A DNA stretch of 64,000 nucleotides from contig JABACO010000001.1 in assembly GCA_013339895.1 (NCBI GenBank), positions 5,606,218 through 5,670,217 of the forward strand. Reading direction: 5' to 3'. The position numbers were made by a program, and so were the translations under genes. Under the pieces are notes generated by a model that worked only from the letters and a program-made list of their open reading frames with translations, did no database searches and was not told the origin of the DNA. This document shows, piece by piece, positions 1 to 12,131 of this stretch (within the stretch, counting starts at the first letter, position 1; every line of letters begins with the position of its first letter). The DNA comes from Ephydatia muelleri (lineage: Eukaryota > Porifera > Demospongiae > Spongillida > Spongillidae).

Positions 1-451
1 AGGGAAAAACATATCAGGGATTACGCTTGCCGAGGCTTATATACCAGGATCGCTCCGCGGTCCTGGAAATCTCATGCCTGCGGCGCTCGTAGCCCCGGTG
101 TTCATGGCTTCGCTTCGCTCGCTGAATCCTGCGAGATCACGAGGATCGGCATTCACTTTCTCAGCTTCGCGGACACCCACTAACCTCGATAGTGCAATGA
201 CTCCACTTCAACCACAAATAAAGATGAAGATCGTTCAAAGTACTAAACGATGAATGAATGATCAGAGTTATCAATAACGCACAAACGTCTATCATCGCTA
301 GCGCTCTGTCCTCACAGGTACTTTATTTCAATTTTTCAAAAGTTAACTCATGCGCTTATTAAAAATGGTTACAAGCAACTTAAGAAAATTAACTGTCTAA
401 ACTTTTTTTTCTCCATACGTTGAAGAAGGGGTGGCTCGATCAGAAACCCAG
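1..451. other. Left flank of the satellite array, GC-rich
   Basis: No gene is seen. Positions 40-150 are GC-rich with short palindromes (for example ccaggatcgctccgcggtcc, and the cgcttcgctcgc stretch near 110). Positions 70-135 resemble 9577-9660 on the far side of the array: both carry a ctgcggcgc(t/c)cgta(g/a)ccccgg(t/c)gttc core followed by gcttcgct. Positions 180-430 are AT-rich and unremarkable. The satellite begins near 452 with a diverged partial monomer. Confidence 0.6.
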
Positions 452-3400
452 GAACAATGTGAGCTACTTATAACCAATAGACCTCATGTGCAGCACGAGG
501 TTTAGGTGGTGGCGATGTCGTGTTGATTGTAGGCTACCACAAGGGACTAAAACTGTATATGAACTTAGGCCATGCCTCTGATATAGTTATTCAACTGATG
601 GCCATGTCAGGAAAACGGTCAGGACCAATCTCCCAATGTGCCTGAAGCTTTGTGAGTTGGTACCAGTGTTGTTGCCATGACGGCTTTGTATTTAAAGGCC
701 AAAACCCTTTCCGTAGTGTAAGGACTGGGGACCCAAAGTCAGTGTAAATACCTTCCTGTATCGAATTAGGGGTGACACAGAGACACAGGTACAATGTGAC
801 TTAGTTCCAACCTGTAGCCCACATGTACTGAAAGAGTTTTAGGTGATTGCGATGTTGTGTTGATTGTAGGCTACCACAAGGCACTAAACACTGTATATGA
901 ACTTAGGTCATGCCTCTGGTGTAGTTATTGTATTGATGGCATTGTCAGGAAATTGGTCAGGACCAATCTCCCAATGTCCCTGAAGCTTTATGAGTTGGTA
1001 CCAGTGTTGTTGCCATGACGGCTTTGTATTTAAAGGCCAAAACACTTTCCGTAGTGTAAGGACTGGGGACCCAAAGTCAGTGTAAATACCTTCCTGTATC
1101 GAACTAGGAGTGACTCAGAGACCTAGGTGCAATGTGACTTAGTTCCAACATACAGCCCTCATGTACTGAAAAAGTTTTAGGTCGTGGCGATGTCATGTTG
1201 ACTGTAGGCTACCACAAGGGACTAAAACTGTCTAAGAACTTAGGCCATGCCTCTGATATAGTTATTAAACTGATGGCCATGTCAGGAAATTGGTCAGGAC
1301 CAATCTCCCAATGTCCCTGAAGCTTTATGAGTTGGTACCAGTGTTGTTGCCATGACGGCTTTGTATTTAAAGGCCAAAACCCTTTCCGTAGTGTAAGGAC
1401 TGGGGACCCAAAGTCAGTGTAAATACCTTCCTGTATCGAATTAGGGGTGACACAGAGACATAGGTACAATGTGACTTAGTTCCAACCTGTAGCCCACATG
1501 TACTGAAAGAGTTTTAGGTGATTGCGATGTTGTGTTGATTGTAGGCTACCACAAGGCACTAAACACTGTATATGAACTTAGGTCATGCCTCTGGTGTAGT
1601 TATTGTATTGATGGCATTGTCAGGAAATTGGTCAGGACCAATCTCCCAATGTCCCTGAAGCTTTATGAGTTGGTACCAGTGTTGTTGCCATGACGGCTTT
1701 GTATTTAAAGGCCAAAACCCTTTCCATAGTGTAAGGACTGGGGACCCAAAGTCAGTGTAAATACCTTCCTGTATCGAACTAGGAGTGACTCAGAGATCTA
1801 GGTGCAATGTGACTTAGTTCCAACCTGTAGCCCACATGTACTGAAAGAGTTTTAGGTGATTGCGATGTTGTGTTGATTGTAGGCTACCACAAGGCACTAA
1901 ACACTGTATATGAACTTAGGCCATGCCCCTGGTGTAGTTATTGTATTGATGGCATTGTCAGGAAATTGGTCAGGACCAATCTCCCAATGTCCCTGAAGCT
2001 TTATGAGTTGGTACCAGTGTTGTTGCCATGACGGCTTTGTATTTAAAGGCCAAAACCCTTTCCATAGTGTAAGGACTGGGGACCCAAAGTCAGTGTAAAT
2101 ACCTTCCTGTATCGAACTAGGAGTGACTCAGAGACCTAGGTGCAATGTGACTTAGTTCCAACATACAGCCCTCATGTACTGAAAAAGTTTTAGGTCGTGG
2201 CGATGTCATGTTGACTGTAGGCTACCACAAGGGACTAAAACTGTCTAAGAACTTAGGCCATGCCTCTGATATAGTTATTAAACTGATGGCCATGTCAGGT
2301 AAAAGGTCAGGACCAATCTCCCAATGTGCCTGAAGCTTTGTGAGTTGGTACCAGTGTTGTTGCCATGACGGCTTTGTATTTAAAGGCCAAAACCCTTTCC
2401 GTAGTGTAAGGACTGGGGACCCAAAGTCAGTGTAAATACCTTCCTGTATCGAATTAGGGGTGACACAGAGACACAGGTACAATGTGACTTAGTTCCAACC
2501 TGTAGCCCACATGTACTGAAAGAGTTTTAGGTGATTGCGATGTTGTGTTGATTGTAGGCTACCACAAGGCACTAAACACTGTATATGAACTTAGGTCATG
2601 CCCCTGGTGTAGTTATTGCATTGATGGCATTGTCAGGAAATTGGTCAGGACCAATCTCCCAATGTCCCTGAAGCTTTATGAGTTGGTACCAGTGTTTTTG
2701 CCATGACGGCTTTGTATTTAAAGGCCAAAACCCTTTCCATAGTGTAAGGACTGGGGACCCAAAGTCAGTGTAAATACCTTCCTGTATCGAATTAGGGGTG
2801 ACACAGAGACACAGGTACAATGTGATTTAGTTCCAACCTGTAGCCCACATGTACTGAAAGAGTTTTAGGTGATTGCGATGTTGTGTTGATTGTAGGCTAC
2901 CACAAGGCACTAAACACTGTATATGAACTTAGGTCATGCCTCTGGTGTAGTTATTGTATTGATGGCATTGTCAGGAAATTGGTCAGGACCAATCTCCCAA
3001 TGTCCCTGAAGCTTTATGAGTTGGTACCAGTGTTGTTGCCATGACGGCTTTGTATTTAAAGGCCAAAACCCTTTCCATAGTGTAAGGACTGGGGACCCAA
3101 AGTCAGTGTAAATACCTTCCTGTATCGAACTAGGAGTGACTCAGAGACCTAGGTGCAATGTGACTTAGTTCCAACATACAGCCCTCATGTACTGAAAAAG
3201 TTTTAGGTCGTGGCGATGTCATGTTGACTGTAGGCTACCACAAGGGACTAAAACTGTCTAAGAACTTAGGCCATGCCTCTGATATAGTTATTAAACTGAT
3301 GGCCATGTCAGGAAAACGGTCAGGACCAATCTCCCAATGTGCCTGAAGCTTTGTGAGTTGGTACCAGTGTTGTTGCCATGACGGCTTTGTATTTAAAGGC

Positions 3401-6400
3401 CAAAACCCTTTCCGTAGTGTAAGGACTGGGGACCCAAAGTCAGTGTAAATACCTTCCTGTATCGAATTAGGGGTGACACAGAGACACAGGTACAATGTGA
3501 CTTAGTTCCAACCTGTAGCTCACATGTACTGAAAGAGTTTTAGGTGATTGCGATGTTGTGTTGATTGTAGGCTACCACAAGGCACTAAACACTGTATATG
3601 AACTTAGGTCATGCCCCTGGTGTAGTTATTGCATTGATGGCATTGTCAGGAAATTGGTCAGGACCAATCTCCCAATGTCCCTGAAGCTTTATGAGTTGGT
3701 ACCAGTGTTGTTGCCATGACGGCTTTGTATTTAAAGGCCAAAACCCTTTCCATAGTGTAAGGACTGGGGACCCAAAGTCAGTGTAAATACCTTCCTGTAT
3801 CGAATTAGGGGTGACACAGAGACACAGGTACAATGTGACTTAGTTCCAACCTGTAGCCCACATGTACTGAAAGAGTTTTAGGTGATTGCGATGTTGTGTT
3901 GATTGTAGGCTACTACAAGGCACTAAACACTGTATATGAACTTAGGCCATGCCCCTGGTGTAGTTATTGTATTGATGGCATTGTCAGGAAATTGGTCAGG
4001 ACCAATCTCCCAATGTGCCTGAAGCTTTGTGAGTTGGTACCAGTATTGTTGCCATGACGGCTTTGTATTTAAAGGCCAAAACCCTTTCCATAGTGTAAGG
4101 ACTGGGGACCCAAAGTCAGTGTAAATACCTTCCTGTATCGAACTAGGAGTGACTCAGAGACCTAGGTGCAATGTGACTTAGTTCCAACATACAGCCCTCA
4201 TGTACTGAAAAAGTTTTAGGTCGTGGCGATGTCATGTTGACTGTAGGCTACCACAAGGGACGAAAACTGTCTAAGAACTTAGGCCATGCCTCTGATATAG
4301 TTATTAAACTGATGGCCATGTCAGGAAAACGGTCAGGACCAATCTCCCAATGTGCCTGAAGCTTTATGAGTTGGTACCAGTGTTGTTGCCATGACGACTT
4401 TGTATTTAAAGGCCAAAACCCTTTCCGTAGTGTAAGGACTGGGGACCCAAAGTCAGTGTAAATACCTTCCTGTATCGAATTAGGGGTGACACAGAGACAC
4501 AGGTACAATGTGATTTAGTTCCAACCTGTAGCCCACATGTACTGAAAGAGTTTTAGGTGATTGCGATGTTGTGTTGATTGTAGGCTACCACAAGGCACTA
4601 AACACTGTATATGAACTTAGGTCATGCCTCTGGTGTAGTTATTGTATTGATGGCATTGTCAGGAAATTGGTCAGGACCAATCTCCCAATGTCCCTGAAGC
4701 TTTATGAGTTGGTACCAGTGTTGTTGCCATGAGGCTTTGTATTTAAAGGCCAAAACCCTTTCCATAGTGTAAGGACTGGGGACCCAAAGTCAGTGTAAAT
4801 ACCTTCCTGTATCGAACTAGGAGTGACTCAGAGACCTAGGTGCAATGTGACTTAGTTCCAACATACAGCCCTCATGTACTGAAAAAGTTTTAGGTCGTGG
4901 CGATGTCATGTTGACTGTAGGCTACCACAAGGGACTAAAACTGTCTAAGAACTTAGGCCATGCCTCTGATATAGTTATTAAACTGATGGCCATGTCAGGA
5001 AAACGGTTAGGACCAATCTCCCAATGTGCCTGAAGCTTTGTGAGCTGGTACCAGTGTTATTGCCATGACGGCTTTGTATTTAAAAGCCAAAACCCTTTCC
5101 GTAGTGTAAGGACTGGGGACCCAAAGTCAGTGTAAATACCTTCCTGTATCGAATTAGGGGTGACACAGAGACACAGGTACAATGTGATTTAGTTCCAACC
5201 TGTAGCCCACATGTACTGAAAGAGTTTTAGGAGATTGCGATGTTGTGTTGATTGTAGGCTACCACAAGGCACTAAACACTGTATATGAACTTAGGTCATG
5301 CCTCTGGTGTAGTTATTGTATTGATGGCATTGTCAGGAAATTGGTCAGGACCAATCTCCCAATGTCCCTGAAGCTTTATGAGTTGGTACCAGTGTTGTTG
5401 CCATGACGGCTTTGTATTTAAAGGCCAAAACCCTTTCCATAGTGTAAGGACTGGGGACCCAAAGTCAGTGTAAATACCTTCCTGTATCGAACTAGGAGTG
5501 ACTCAGAGACCTAGGTGCAATGTGACTTAGTTCCAACATACAGCCCTCATGTACTGAAAAAGTTTTAGGTCGTGGCGATGTCATGTTGACTGTAGGCTAC
5601 CACAAGGGACTAAAACTGTCTAAGAACTTAGGCCATGCCTCTGATATAGTTATTAAACTGATGGCCATGTCAGGAAAACGGTCAGGACCAATCTCCCAAT
5701 GTGCCTGAAGCTTTGTGAGTTGGTACCAGTGTTGTTGCCATGACGGCTTTGTATTTAAAGGCCAAAACCCTTTCCGTAGTGTAAGGACTGGGGACCCAAA
5801 GTCAGTGTAAATACCTTCCTGTATCGAATTAGGGGTGACACAGAGACACAGGTACAATGTGACTTAGTTCCAACCTGTAGCCCACATGTACTGAAAGAGT
5901 TTTAGGTGATTGCGATGTTGTGTTGATTGTAGGCTACCACAAGGCACTAAACACTGTATATGAACTTAGGTCATGCCTCTGGTGTAGTTATTGTATTGAT
6001 GGCATTGTCAGGAAATTGGTCAGGACCAATCTCCCAATGTCCCTGAAGCTTTATGAGTTGGTACCAGTGTTGTTGCCATGACGGCTTTGTATTTAAAGGC
6101 CAAAACCCTTTCCATAGTGTAAGGACTGGGGACCCAAAGTCAGTGTAAATACCTTCCTGTATCGAATTAGGGGTGACACAGAGACACAGGTACAATGTGA
6201 CTTAGTTCCAACCTGTAGCCCACATGTACTGAAAGAGTTTTAGGTGATTGCGATGTTGTGTTGATTGTAGGCTACCACAAGGCACTAAACACTGTATATG
6301 AACTTAGGTCATGCCTCTGGTGTAGTTATTGTATTGATGGCAATGTCAGGAAAAGGATCAGGACCAATCTCCCAATGTGCCTGAAGCTTTGTGAGTTGGT

Positions 6401-9400
6401 ACCAGTGTTGTTGCCATGACGGCTTTGTATTTAAAGGCCAAAACCCTTTCCATAGTGTAAGGACTGGGGACCCAAAGTCAGTGTAAATACCTTCCTGTAT
6501 CGAATTAGGGGTGACACAGAGACACAGGTACAATGTGACTTAGTTCCAACCTGTAGCCCACATGTACTGAAAGAGTTTTAGGTGATTGCGATGTTGTGTT
6601 GATTGTAGGCTACTACAAGGCACTAAACACTGTATATGAACTTAGGCCATGCCCCTGGTGTAGTGATTGTATTGATGGCATTGTCAGGAAATTGGTCAGG
6701 ACCAATTTCCCAATGTGCCTGAAGCTTTGTGAGTTGGTACCAGTATTGTTGCCATGACGGCTTTGTATTTAAAGGCCAAAACCCTGGTACCAGTATTGTT
6801 GCCATGACGGCTTTGTATTTAAAGGCCAAAACCCTTTCCATAGTGTAAGGACTGGGGACCCAAAGTCAGTGTAAATACCTTCCTGTATCGAACTAGGAGT
6901 GACTCAGAGACCTAGGTGCAATGTGACTTAGTTCCAACATACAGCCCTCATGTACTGAAAAAGTTTTAGGTCGTGGCGATGTCATGTTGACTGTAGGCTA
7001 CCACAAGGGACTAAAACTGTCTAAGAACTTAGGCCATGCCTCTGATATAGTTATTAAACTGATGGCCATGTCAGGAAAACGGTCAGGACCAATCTCCCAA
7101 TGTGCCTGAAGCTTTGTGAGTTGGTACCAGTGTTGTTGCCATGACGGCTTTGTATTTAAAGGCCAAAACCCTTTCCGTAGTGTAAGGACTGGGGACCCAA
7201 AGTCAGTGTAAATACCTTCCTGTATCGAATTAGGGGTGACACAGAGACACAGGTACAATGTGACTTAGTTCCAACCTGTAGCCCACATGTACTGAAAGAG
7301 TTTTAGGTGATTGCGATGTTGTGTTGATTGTAGGCTACCACAAGGCACTAAACACTGTATATGAACTTAGGTCATGCCTCTGGTGTAGTTATTGTATTGA
7401 TGGCATTGTCAGGAAATTGGTCAGGACCAATCTCCCAATGTCCCTGAAGCTTTATGAGTTGGTACCAGTGTTGTTGCCATGACGGCTTTGTATTTAAAGG
7501 CCAAAACCCTTTCCATAGTGTAAGGACTGGGGACCCAAAGTCAGTGTAAATACCTTCCTGTATCGAATTAGGGGTGACACAGAGACACAGGTACAATGTG
7601 ACTTAGTTCCAACCTGTAGCCCACATGTACTGAAAGAGTTTTAGGTGATTGCGATGTTGTGTTGATTGTAGGCTACCACAAGGACTGTATATGAACTTAG
7701 GTCATGCCTCTGGTGTAGTTATTGTATTGATGGCAATGTCAGGAAAAGGGTCAGGACCAATCTCCCAATGTGCCTGAAGCTTTGTGAGTTGGTACCAGTG
7801 TTGTTGCCATGACGGCTTTGTATTTAAAGGCCAAAACCCTTTCCATAGTGTAAGGACTGGGGACCCAAAGTCAGTGTAAATACCTTCCTGTATCGAATTA
7901 GGGGTGACACAGAGACACAGGTACAATGTGACTTAGTTCCAACCTGTAGCCCACATGTACTGAAAGAGTTTTAGGTGATTGCGATGTTGTGTTGATTGTA
8001 GGCTACTACAAGGCACTAAACACTGTATATGAACTTAGGCCATGCCCCTGGTGTAGTGATTGTATTGATGGCATTGTCAGGAAATTGGTCAGGACCAATT
8101 TCCCAATGTGCCTGAAGCTTTGTGAGTTGGTACCAGTATTGTTGCCATGACGGCTTTGTATTTAAAGGCCAAAACCCTGGTACCAGTATTGTTGCCATGA
8201 CGGCTTTGTATTTAAAGGCCAAAACCCTTTCCATAGTGTAAGGACTGGGGACCCAAAGTCAGTGTAAATACCTTCCTGTATCGAACTAGGAGTGACTCAG
8301 AGACCTAGGTGCAATGTGACTTAGTTCCAACATACAGCCCTCATGTACTGAAAAAGTTTTAGGTCGTGGCGATGTCATGTTGACTGTAGGCTACCACAAG
8401 GGACTAAAACTGTCTAAGAACTTAGGCCATGCCTCTGATATAGTTATTAAACTGATGGCCATGTCAGGAAAACGGTCAGGACCAATCTCCCAATGTGCCT
8501 GAAGCTTTGTGAGCTGGTACCAGTGTTGTTGCCATGACGGCTTTGTATTTAAAAGCCAAAACCCTTTCCATAGTGTAAGGACTGGGGACCCAAAGTCAGT
8601 GTAAATACCTTCCTGTATCGAATTAGGGGTGACACAGAGACACAGGTACAATGTGATTTAGTTCCAACCTGTAGCCCACATGTACTGAAAGAGTTTTAGG
8701 AGATTGCGATGTTGTGTTGATTGTAGGCTACCACAAGGCACTAAACACTGTATATGAACTTAGGTCATGCCTCTGGTGTAGTTATTGTATTGATGGCATT
8801 GTCAGGAAATTGGTCAGGACCAATCTCCCAATGTCCCTGAAGCTTTATGAGTTGGTACCAGTGTTGTTGCCATGACGGCTTTGTATTTAAAGGCCAAAAC
8901 CCTTTCCATAGTGTAAGGACTGGGGACCCAAAGTCAGTGTAAATACCTTCCTGTATCGAACTAGGAGTGACTCAGAGACCTAGGTGCAATGTGACTTAGT
9001 TCCAACCTGTAGCCCTCATGTACTGAAAAAGTTTTAGGTCGTGGCGATGTCATGTTGACTGTAGGCTACCACAAGGGACTAAAACTGTCTAAGAACTTAG
9101 GCCATGCCTCTGATATAGTTATTAAACTGATGGCCATGTCAGGAAAACGGTCAGGACCAATCTCCCAATGTGCCTGAAGCTTTGTGAGTTGGTACCAGTG
9201 TTGTTGCCATGACGGCTTTGTATTTAAAGGCCAAAACCCTTTCCGTAGTGTAAGGACTGGGGACCCAAAGTCAGTGTAAATACCTTCCTGTATCGAATTA
9301 GGGGTGACACAGAGACACAGGTACAATGTGACTTAGTTCCAACCTGTAGCCCACATGTACTGAAAGAGTTTTAGGTGATTGCGATGTTGTGTTGATTGTA

Positions 9401-9578
9401 GGCTACCACAAGGCACTAAACACTGTATATGAACTTAGGTCATGCCTCTGGTGTAGTTATTGTATTGATGGCAATGTCAGGAAAAGGGTCAGGACCAATC
9501 TCCCAATGTCCCTGAAGCTTTGTGAGTTGGTACCAGTGTTGTTGCCATGACGGCTTTGTATTTAAAGGCCAAAACCCT
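452..9578. repeat. Satellite array, ~338-bp monomer, trimeric higher-order repeat
   Basis: About 27 tandem monomers of about 338 bp are counted from recurrence of the caatctcccaatgt landmark (near 628, 966, 1303, 1641 and so on to 9498). Three monomer classes alternate. The class with 'ctgtctaagaacttaggcc' and 'catacagccctcatgtac' recurs at 1209, 2222, 3235 and 4248, exactly 1013 bp apart, so the 5' half is a homogenised trimer. Later spacings of 1349, 1401, 1393 and 675 bp show four- and two-monomer variants. The minus strand of each monomer is open for 74-86 codons starting MYLCLCVTPNSIQEG. Copies are too similar for this conservation to imply coding. The array stops abruptly inside a monomer at 9578 where the GC-rich flank resumes. 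Confidence 0.95.
6623..8234. repeat. Block-duplicated satellite segment marked by a 50-bp internal duplication
   Basis: Inside the array, a 50-bp piece starting ggtaccagtattgttgcc is duplicated head to tail at 6736-6785/6786-6835, and the same lesion reappears 1393 bp later at about 8129-8228. The spacing equals four monomers (about 1351) plus 50 minus 8, and an 8-bp deletion is visible near 7680. This shows that a four-monomer block was copied as a unit after the 50-bp duplication arose. Confidence 0.85.
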
Positions 9579-9860
9579 GCGGCGCCCGTAACCCCGGCGT
9601 TCCTGGTTAGCTTCGCTCACGCTAGCCTGCGACGCTCATAGGATCAGGGCCTGTGGCGCTCTTTCTACACATGGGTTCTGGATGGTCTACTATCGAAATA
9701 ATTTTACCCATGCCTTAACTAAAGGAAGGTAAAAGGAACACAAGTGTACGACTCTTATAAAAGGTGACAAGTTATTACGTCATCTCATGCGCGCGCCGCG
9801 TGAAAACATGAAACATTGCATGGCGTGCGCGCGCCTGAAAAAGATACTGTCCTTAACTCC
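9577..9860. other. Right flank of the satellite array, GC-rich
   Basis: The satellite breaks at 'ccaaaaccct' and continues as GC-rich sequence related to 70-135, including gcggcgcccgtaaccccggc and cttcgctcacgctagcc. A CG-alternating stretch (gcgcgcgccgcg, 9787-9800, and gcgtgcgcgcgcc near 9822) follows. No gene is seen. The matched flanks suggest the array expanded inside a single larger repeat or mobile element. Confidence 0.6.
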
Positions 9861-10141
9861 CTTGAGAATGCCTGATTCATGGACACTTTATAATCACCAC
9901 ACAGTCGCACTGTACCATTCTTCTTAGGTACGACTACTACAGGAGCTGCCCACTCACAATGTGTTACTTTTTCAATGACGCCAGCCTCCTCAAGTCAATC
10001 TAGTTCCCTCTCCACTGCTTCCTTTAGAGCAAAAGGGACAGGCCTTGGTCGATGAAATTTCGGCTGTACATCTGGTAGCAACTTCAGGGTAGCTTTGAAA
10101 TGCCTCATCTTGCCTAGATCATTGCGAAACAAGTCACTGTA
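9860..10141 (-). pseudogene. Truncated Ty3/Gypsy reverse transcriptase N-terminus
   Basis: Read on the minus strand directly after the protease ORF, the sequence gives the start of a Gypsy reverse transcriptase: a YSDLF block, 'HRPRPVPFALKEAVEREL', 'EEAGVIEKV', 'WAAPVVVVPKKNGTVRLCGDYK'. The last block is the conserved RT fingers motif. The reading breaks after 'SMNQ' (about 9868), before the catalytic YxDD, and unrelated sequence follows, so the copy is 3'-truncated. Two in-frame TGA stops interrupt it, one at the junction with the upstream ORF (10142-10144) and one between EREL and EEAG. Both fall where relatives usually have arginine, so each fits CGA to TGA mutation. Dead remnant. Confidence 0.8.
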
Positions 10142-10730
10142 TCATTGAATTAAGCTTTCTACAAGAGAACCCAGCACCTGACTGGGCACTTGGTGAATTG
10201 CCAAGCGTGAATCCCGACACAGTGTCTTCCAATCTATCTCCATCCGACGTATCCACTCTCTGCCCATCAAACTTGGCCCATCTCCCTTAACCACAATTAG
10301 TCTAAGTTTCAGTGGCTGTCCTTTATATTGCACTTCAACATCAGCTTCTCCTAACACAACCAAAGGTTCTGCAGAATATGTTCTCAAAAATACTCGGGAC
10401 TTTTTCAATGTAACAGAACGCAGACCTCTATACGTGCACTCTGATACAATTGACACTGCTGCCCCAGTATCTACTTCCATTCGTATCCAGGAACCATTAA
10501 TACAAACCTTAGCCACCATTGCTGGAGAATGACTCTTCCCAACACAAGATATCACATAACTTTGCTCAACCCCTGGGTCCTCCTCTGCACCCACCCATTT
10601 AGCCTGGCTTCTATTCTTACATACCCGAGCTATATGCCCTTTCTCACCGCATTTGTGACAAGTACAATCCTTCAACCGGCATTGATCTGGAGGATGATTT
10701 TCTTCGTCCACAATGAGTGCATTGCTCTCT
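10142..10730 (-). pseudogene. Gypsy nucleocapsid zinc knuckle plus aspartic protease
   Basis: The frame holds a CX2CX4HX4C zinc knuckle (CHKCGEKGHIARVC) and then a retropepsin-like domain with the catalytic motif MEVDTGAAVSIV and the later 'GPSLMGREW' segment typical of Gypsy proteases. These parts of a polyprotein bind RNA and cleave Gag-Pol. It continues the gag ORF upstream but in another frame: the change falls in an A-rich run near 10715, inside what would be a first zinc knuckle. It ends at a TGA after 'LVESLIQ' that joins directly to RT-like sequence. Inactive copy. Confidence 0.85.
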
Positions 10731-11306
10731 TGTATCCTTTTCAGAAAGCCTTGTTCTTGATAGTTTATGAACGCCTATGTCAGGGTCCTTAAATTGCTTA
10801 GCCTGTAACTCTGCTGCTTCCTGTGCCTTGGCTAATTCTAAGGCACCAGCGAATGTAAGCTTTGCCTCTGTCAGTAATCCCCTTTGTATGGCCTCGTTCT
10901 GTAATCCACACACCAAGCGATCCCGCAAAGCTTCGTCCAGAAAGTCTCCAAATTGGCAGTTTCTCGCTAGACGTCGTAGCTCTGCCACAAAATCCGCTAC
11001 ACTTTCCCCTACCAATTGACTACGGCGGTAAAAACTAAACCGCTCAGCAATAACAATAAGTTTCGGCTCAAAATGGCGTATTAACACCTCTGTCACTTCG
11101 CTGAACTTCTTCTCTTGTGGCCTAGAAGGCGCCAGAAGATTCCTCAGCACCCCGTACGTCTTGGGTCCAATTACGCTAAGTAGTATCGCTAGCTTTTTGT
11201 CCTCACCGATACCATTAGCAGAGAAATACAGTTCCACACGCTCGAGATAAGCGGTGATAGGTTCCAGGTCCGTATCGAACTCCTGAAGATGGCCGAATTT
11301 CGCCAT
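10644..11306 (-). pseudogene. Ty3/Gypsy Gag (capsid) remnant
   Basis: The likely start is the ATG at 11306 (MAKFGHLQEFD); the open frame runs upstream to 11435 without added similarity. The protein has the usual Gypsy Gag capsid layout: 'YLERVELYFSANG', 'KLAILLSVIG', 'VADFVAELRRLARNCQFG', 'ALRDRLVCGLQ' and a final 'LTFAGALELAKAQEAA' helix. This is the retrotransposon structural protein that forms the virus-like particle. The frame shifts near 10715 before the nucleocapsid is complete, and the downstream RT is truncated, so the element cannot act by itself. It lies immediately beside the satellite array. Confidence 0.85.
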
Positions 11307-11435
11307 CCCACCCTCGTCGCCAGTATAATATAGTAAGTTCAGGAGGACATAATCGTACAACTCTGGCCTAAGGAACTGCACAATACTAGTCGCACACTGC
11401 GCATGCGCGCAGGCACTAAATAGGAATATACACAA

Positions 11436-12131
11436 CTATACTACACGGTTAACCCGAGCTCCGGCGAAACCGGCTACAAGCCTTACCTCTAGCAATACTG
11501 ATATAAAAAGCATCGTGCTTTAAGGATACATTCGCATGTTAAATTGATGTTGGTGTGCTTCCCATGTTTCAGACCGGTGGGTCTCTATCCCTCCTTCACG
11601 CCAGAATTATGTTTATTGCAAGACCTCCTTTCTCTGGCATACTTATGCAGCTTTTCCAGCCTAATCTGACATAATGATGTCGGATGGGGCATGCGAGAGA
11701 ACTAATTTCTCTTGGCCTCATCATTGTGCTTCTCCACGCCTGAAAAGACTGTTAGACGTTTTTTTACTATTACGGTATAATTTACCTTGACAAGAAGACT
11801 GCTTCATACTTCCATGCTGCCATATTGTGTTTGGAACATGATACACCACTGCATCTGCATGCCTGTGTTGGTGACCATTCTATTTGATGCTCAATACATA
11901 CACTGTATGACAGTATTGTATGGTATACATAGTAACGCTTCTTCTGATGAATGTCATCTGCAGCATTTAGTGGTGATCACTCACCGGATATCATTGTGTA
12001 CAACTCTTCAAAATTCTGTTTTAACATTCAATATAGAACCCACTCAATAATGATGTCATTTTATTCTCCACTCCCCTAGCATATACCTTCCCCAGTTTAA
12101 CAATAGTTGGCAGCAATGTATTTGGTATCTT
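11436..12131. other. Probable leader/LTR region of the minus-strand Gypsy remnant, then intergenic
   Basis: Upstream of the gag start, the minus strand reads aataaacataattctggcgt near 11600-11620. TGGCGTGAAGGAGGG could be a tRNA primer-binding site (complement at about 11588-11606), with the 5' LTR at higher coordinates, but no matching 3' LTR survives, so the LTR limits are not defined. The rest shows no convincing gene. Confidence 0.35.

Noticed and set aside
452-9578. CRISPR-like or multigene array from the repeated 74-86 codon frames
   Set aside because: The repeats are contiguous 338-bp satellite units with no unique spacers, and frame conservation follows from near-identity of copies.
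11588-11790. Complete 5' LTR of the minus-strand Gypsy remnant
   Set aside because: A primer-site-like word is visible but no second LTR copy exists to fix the limits.
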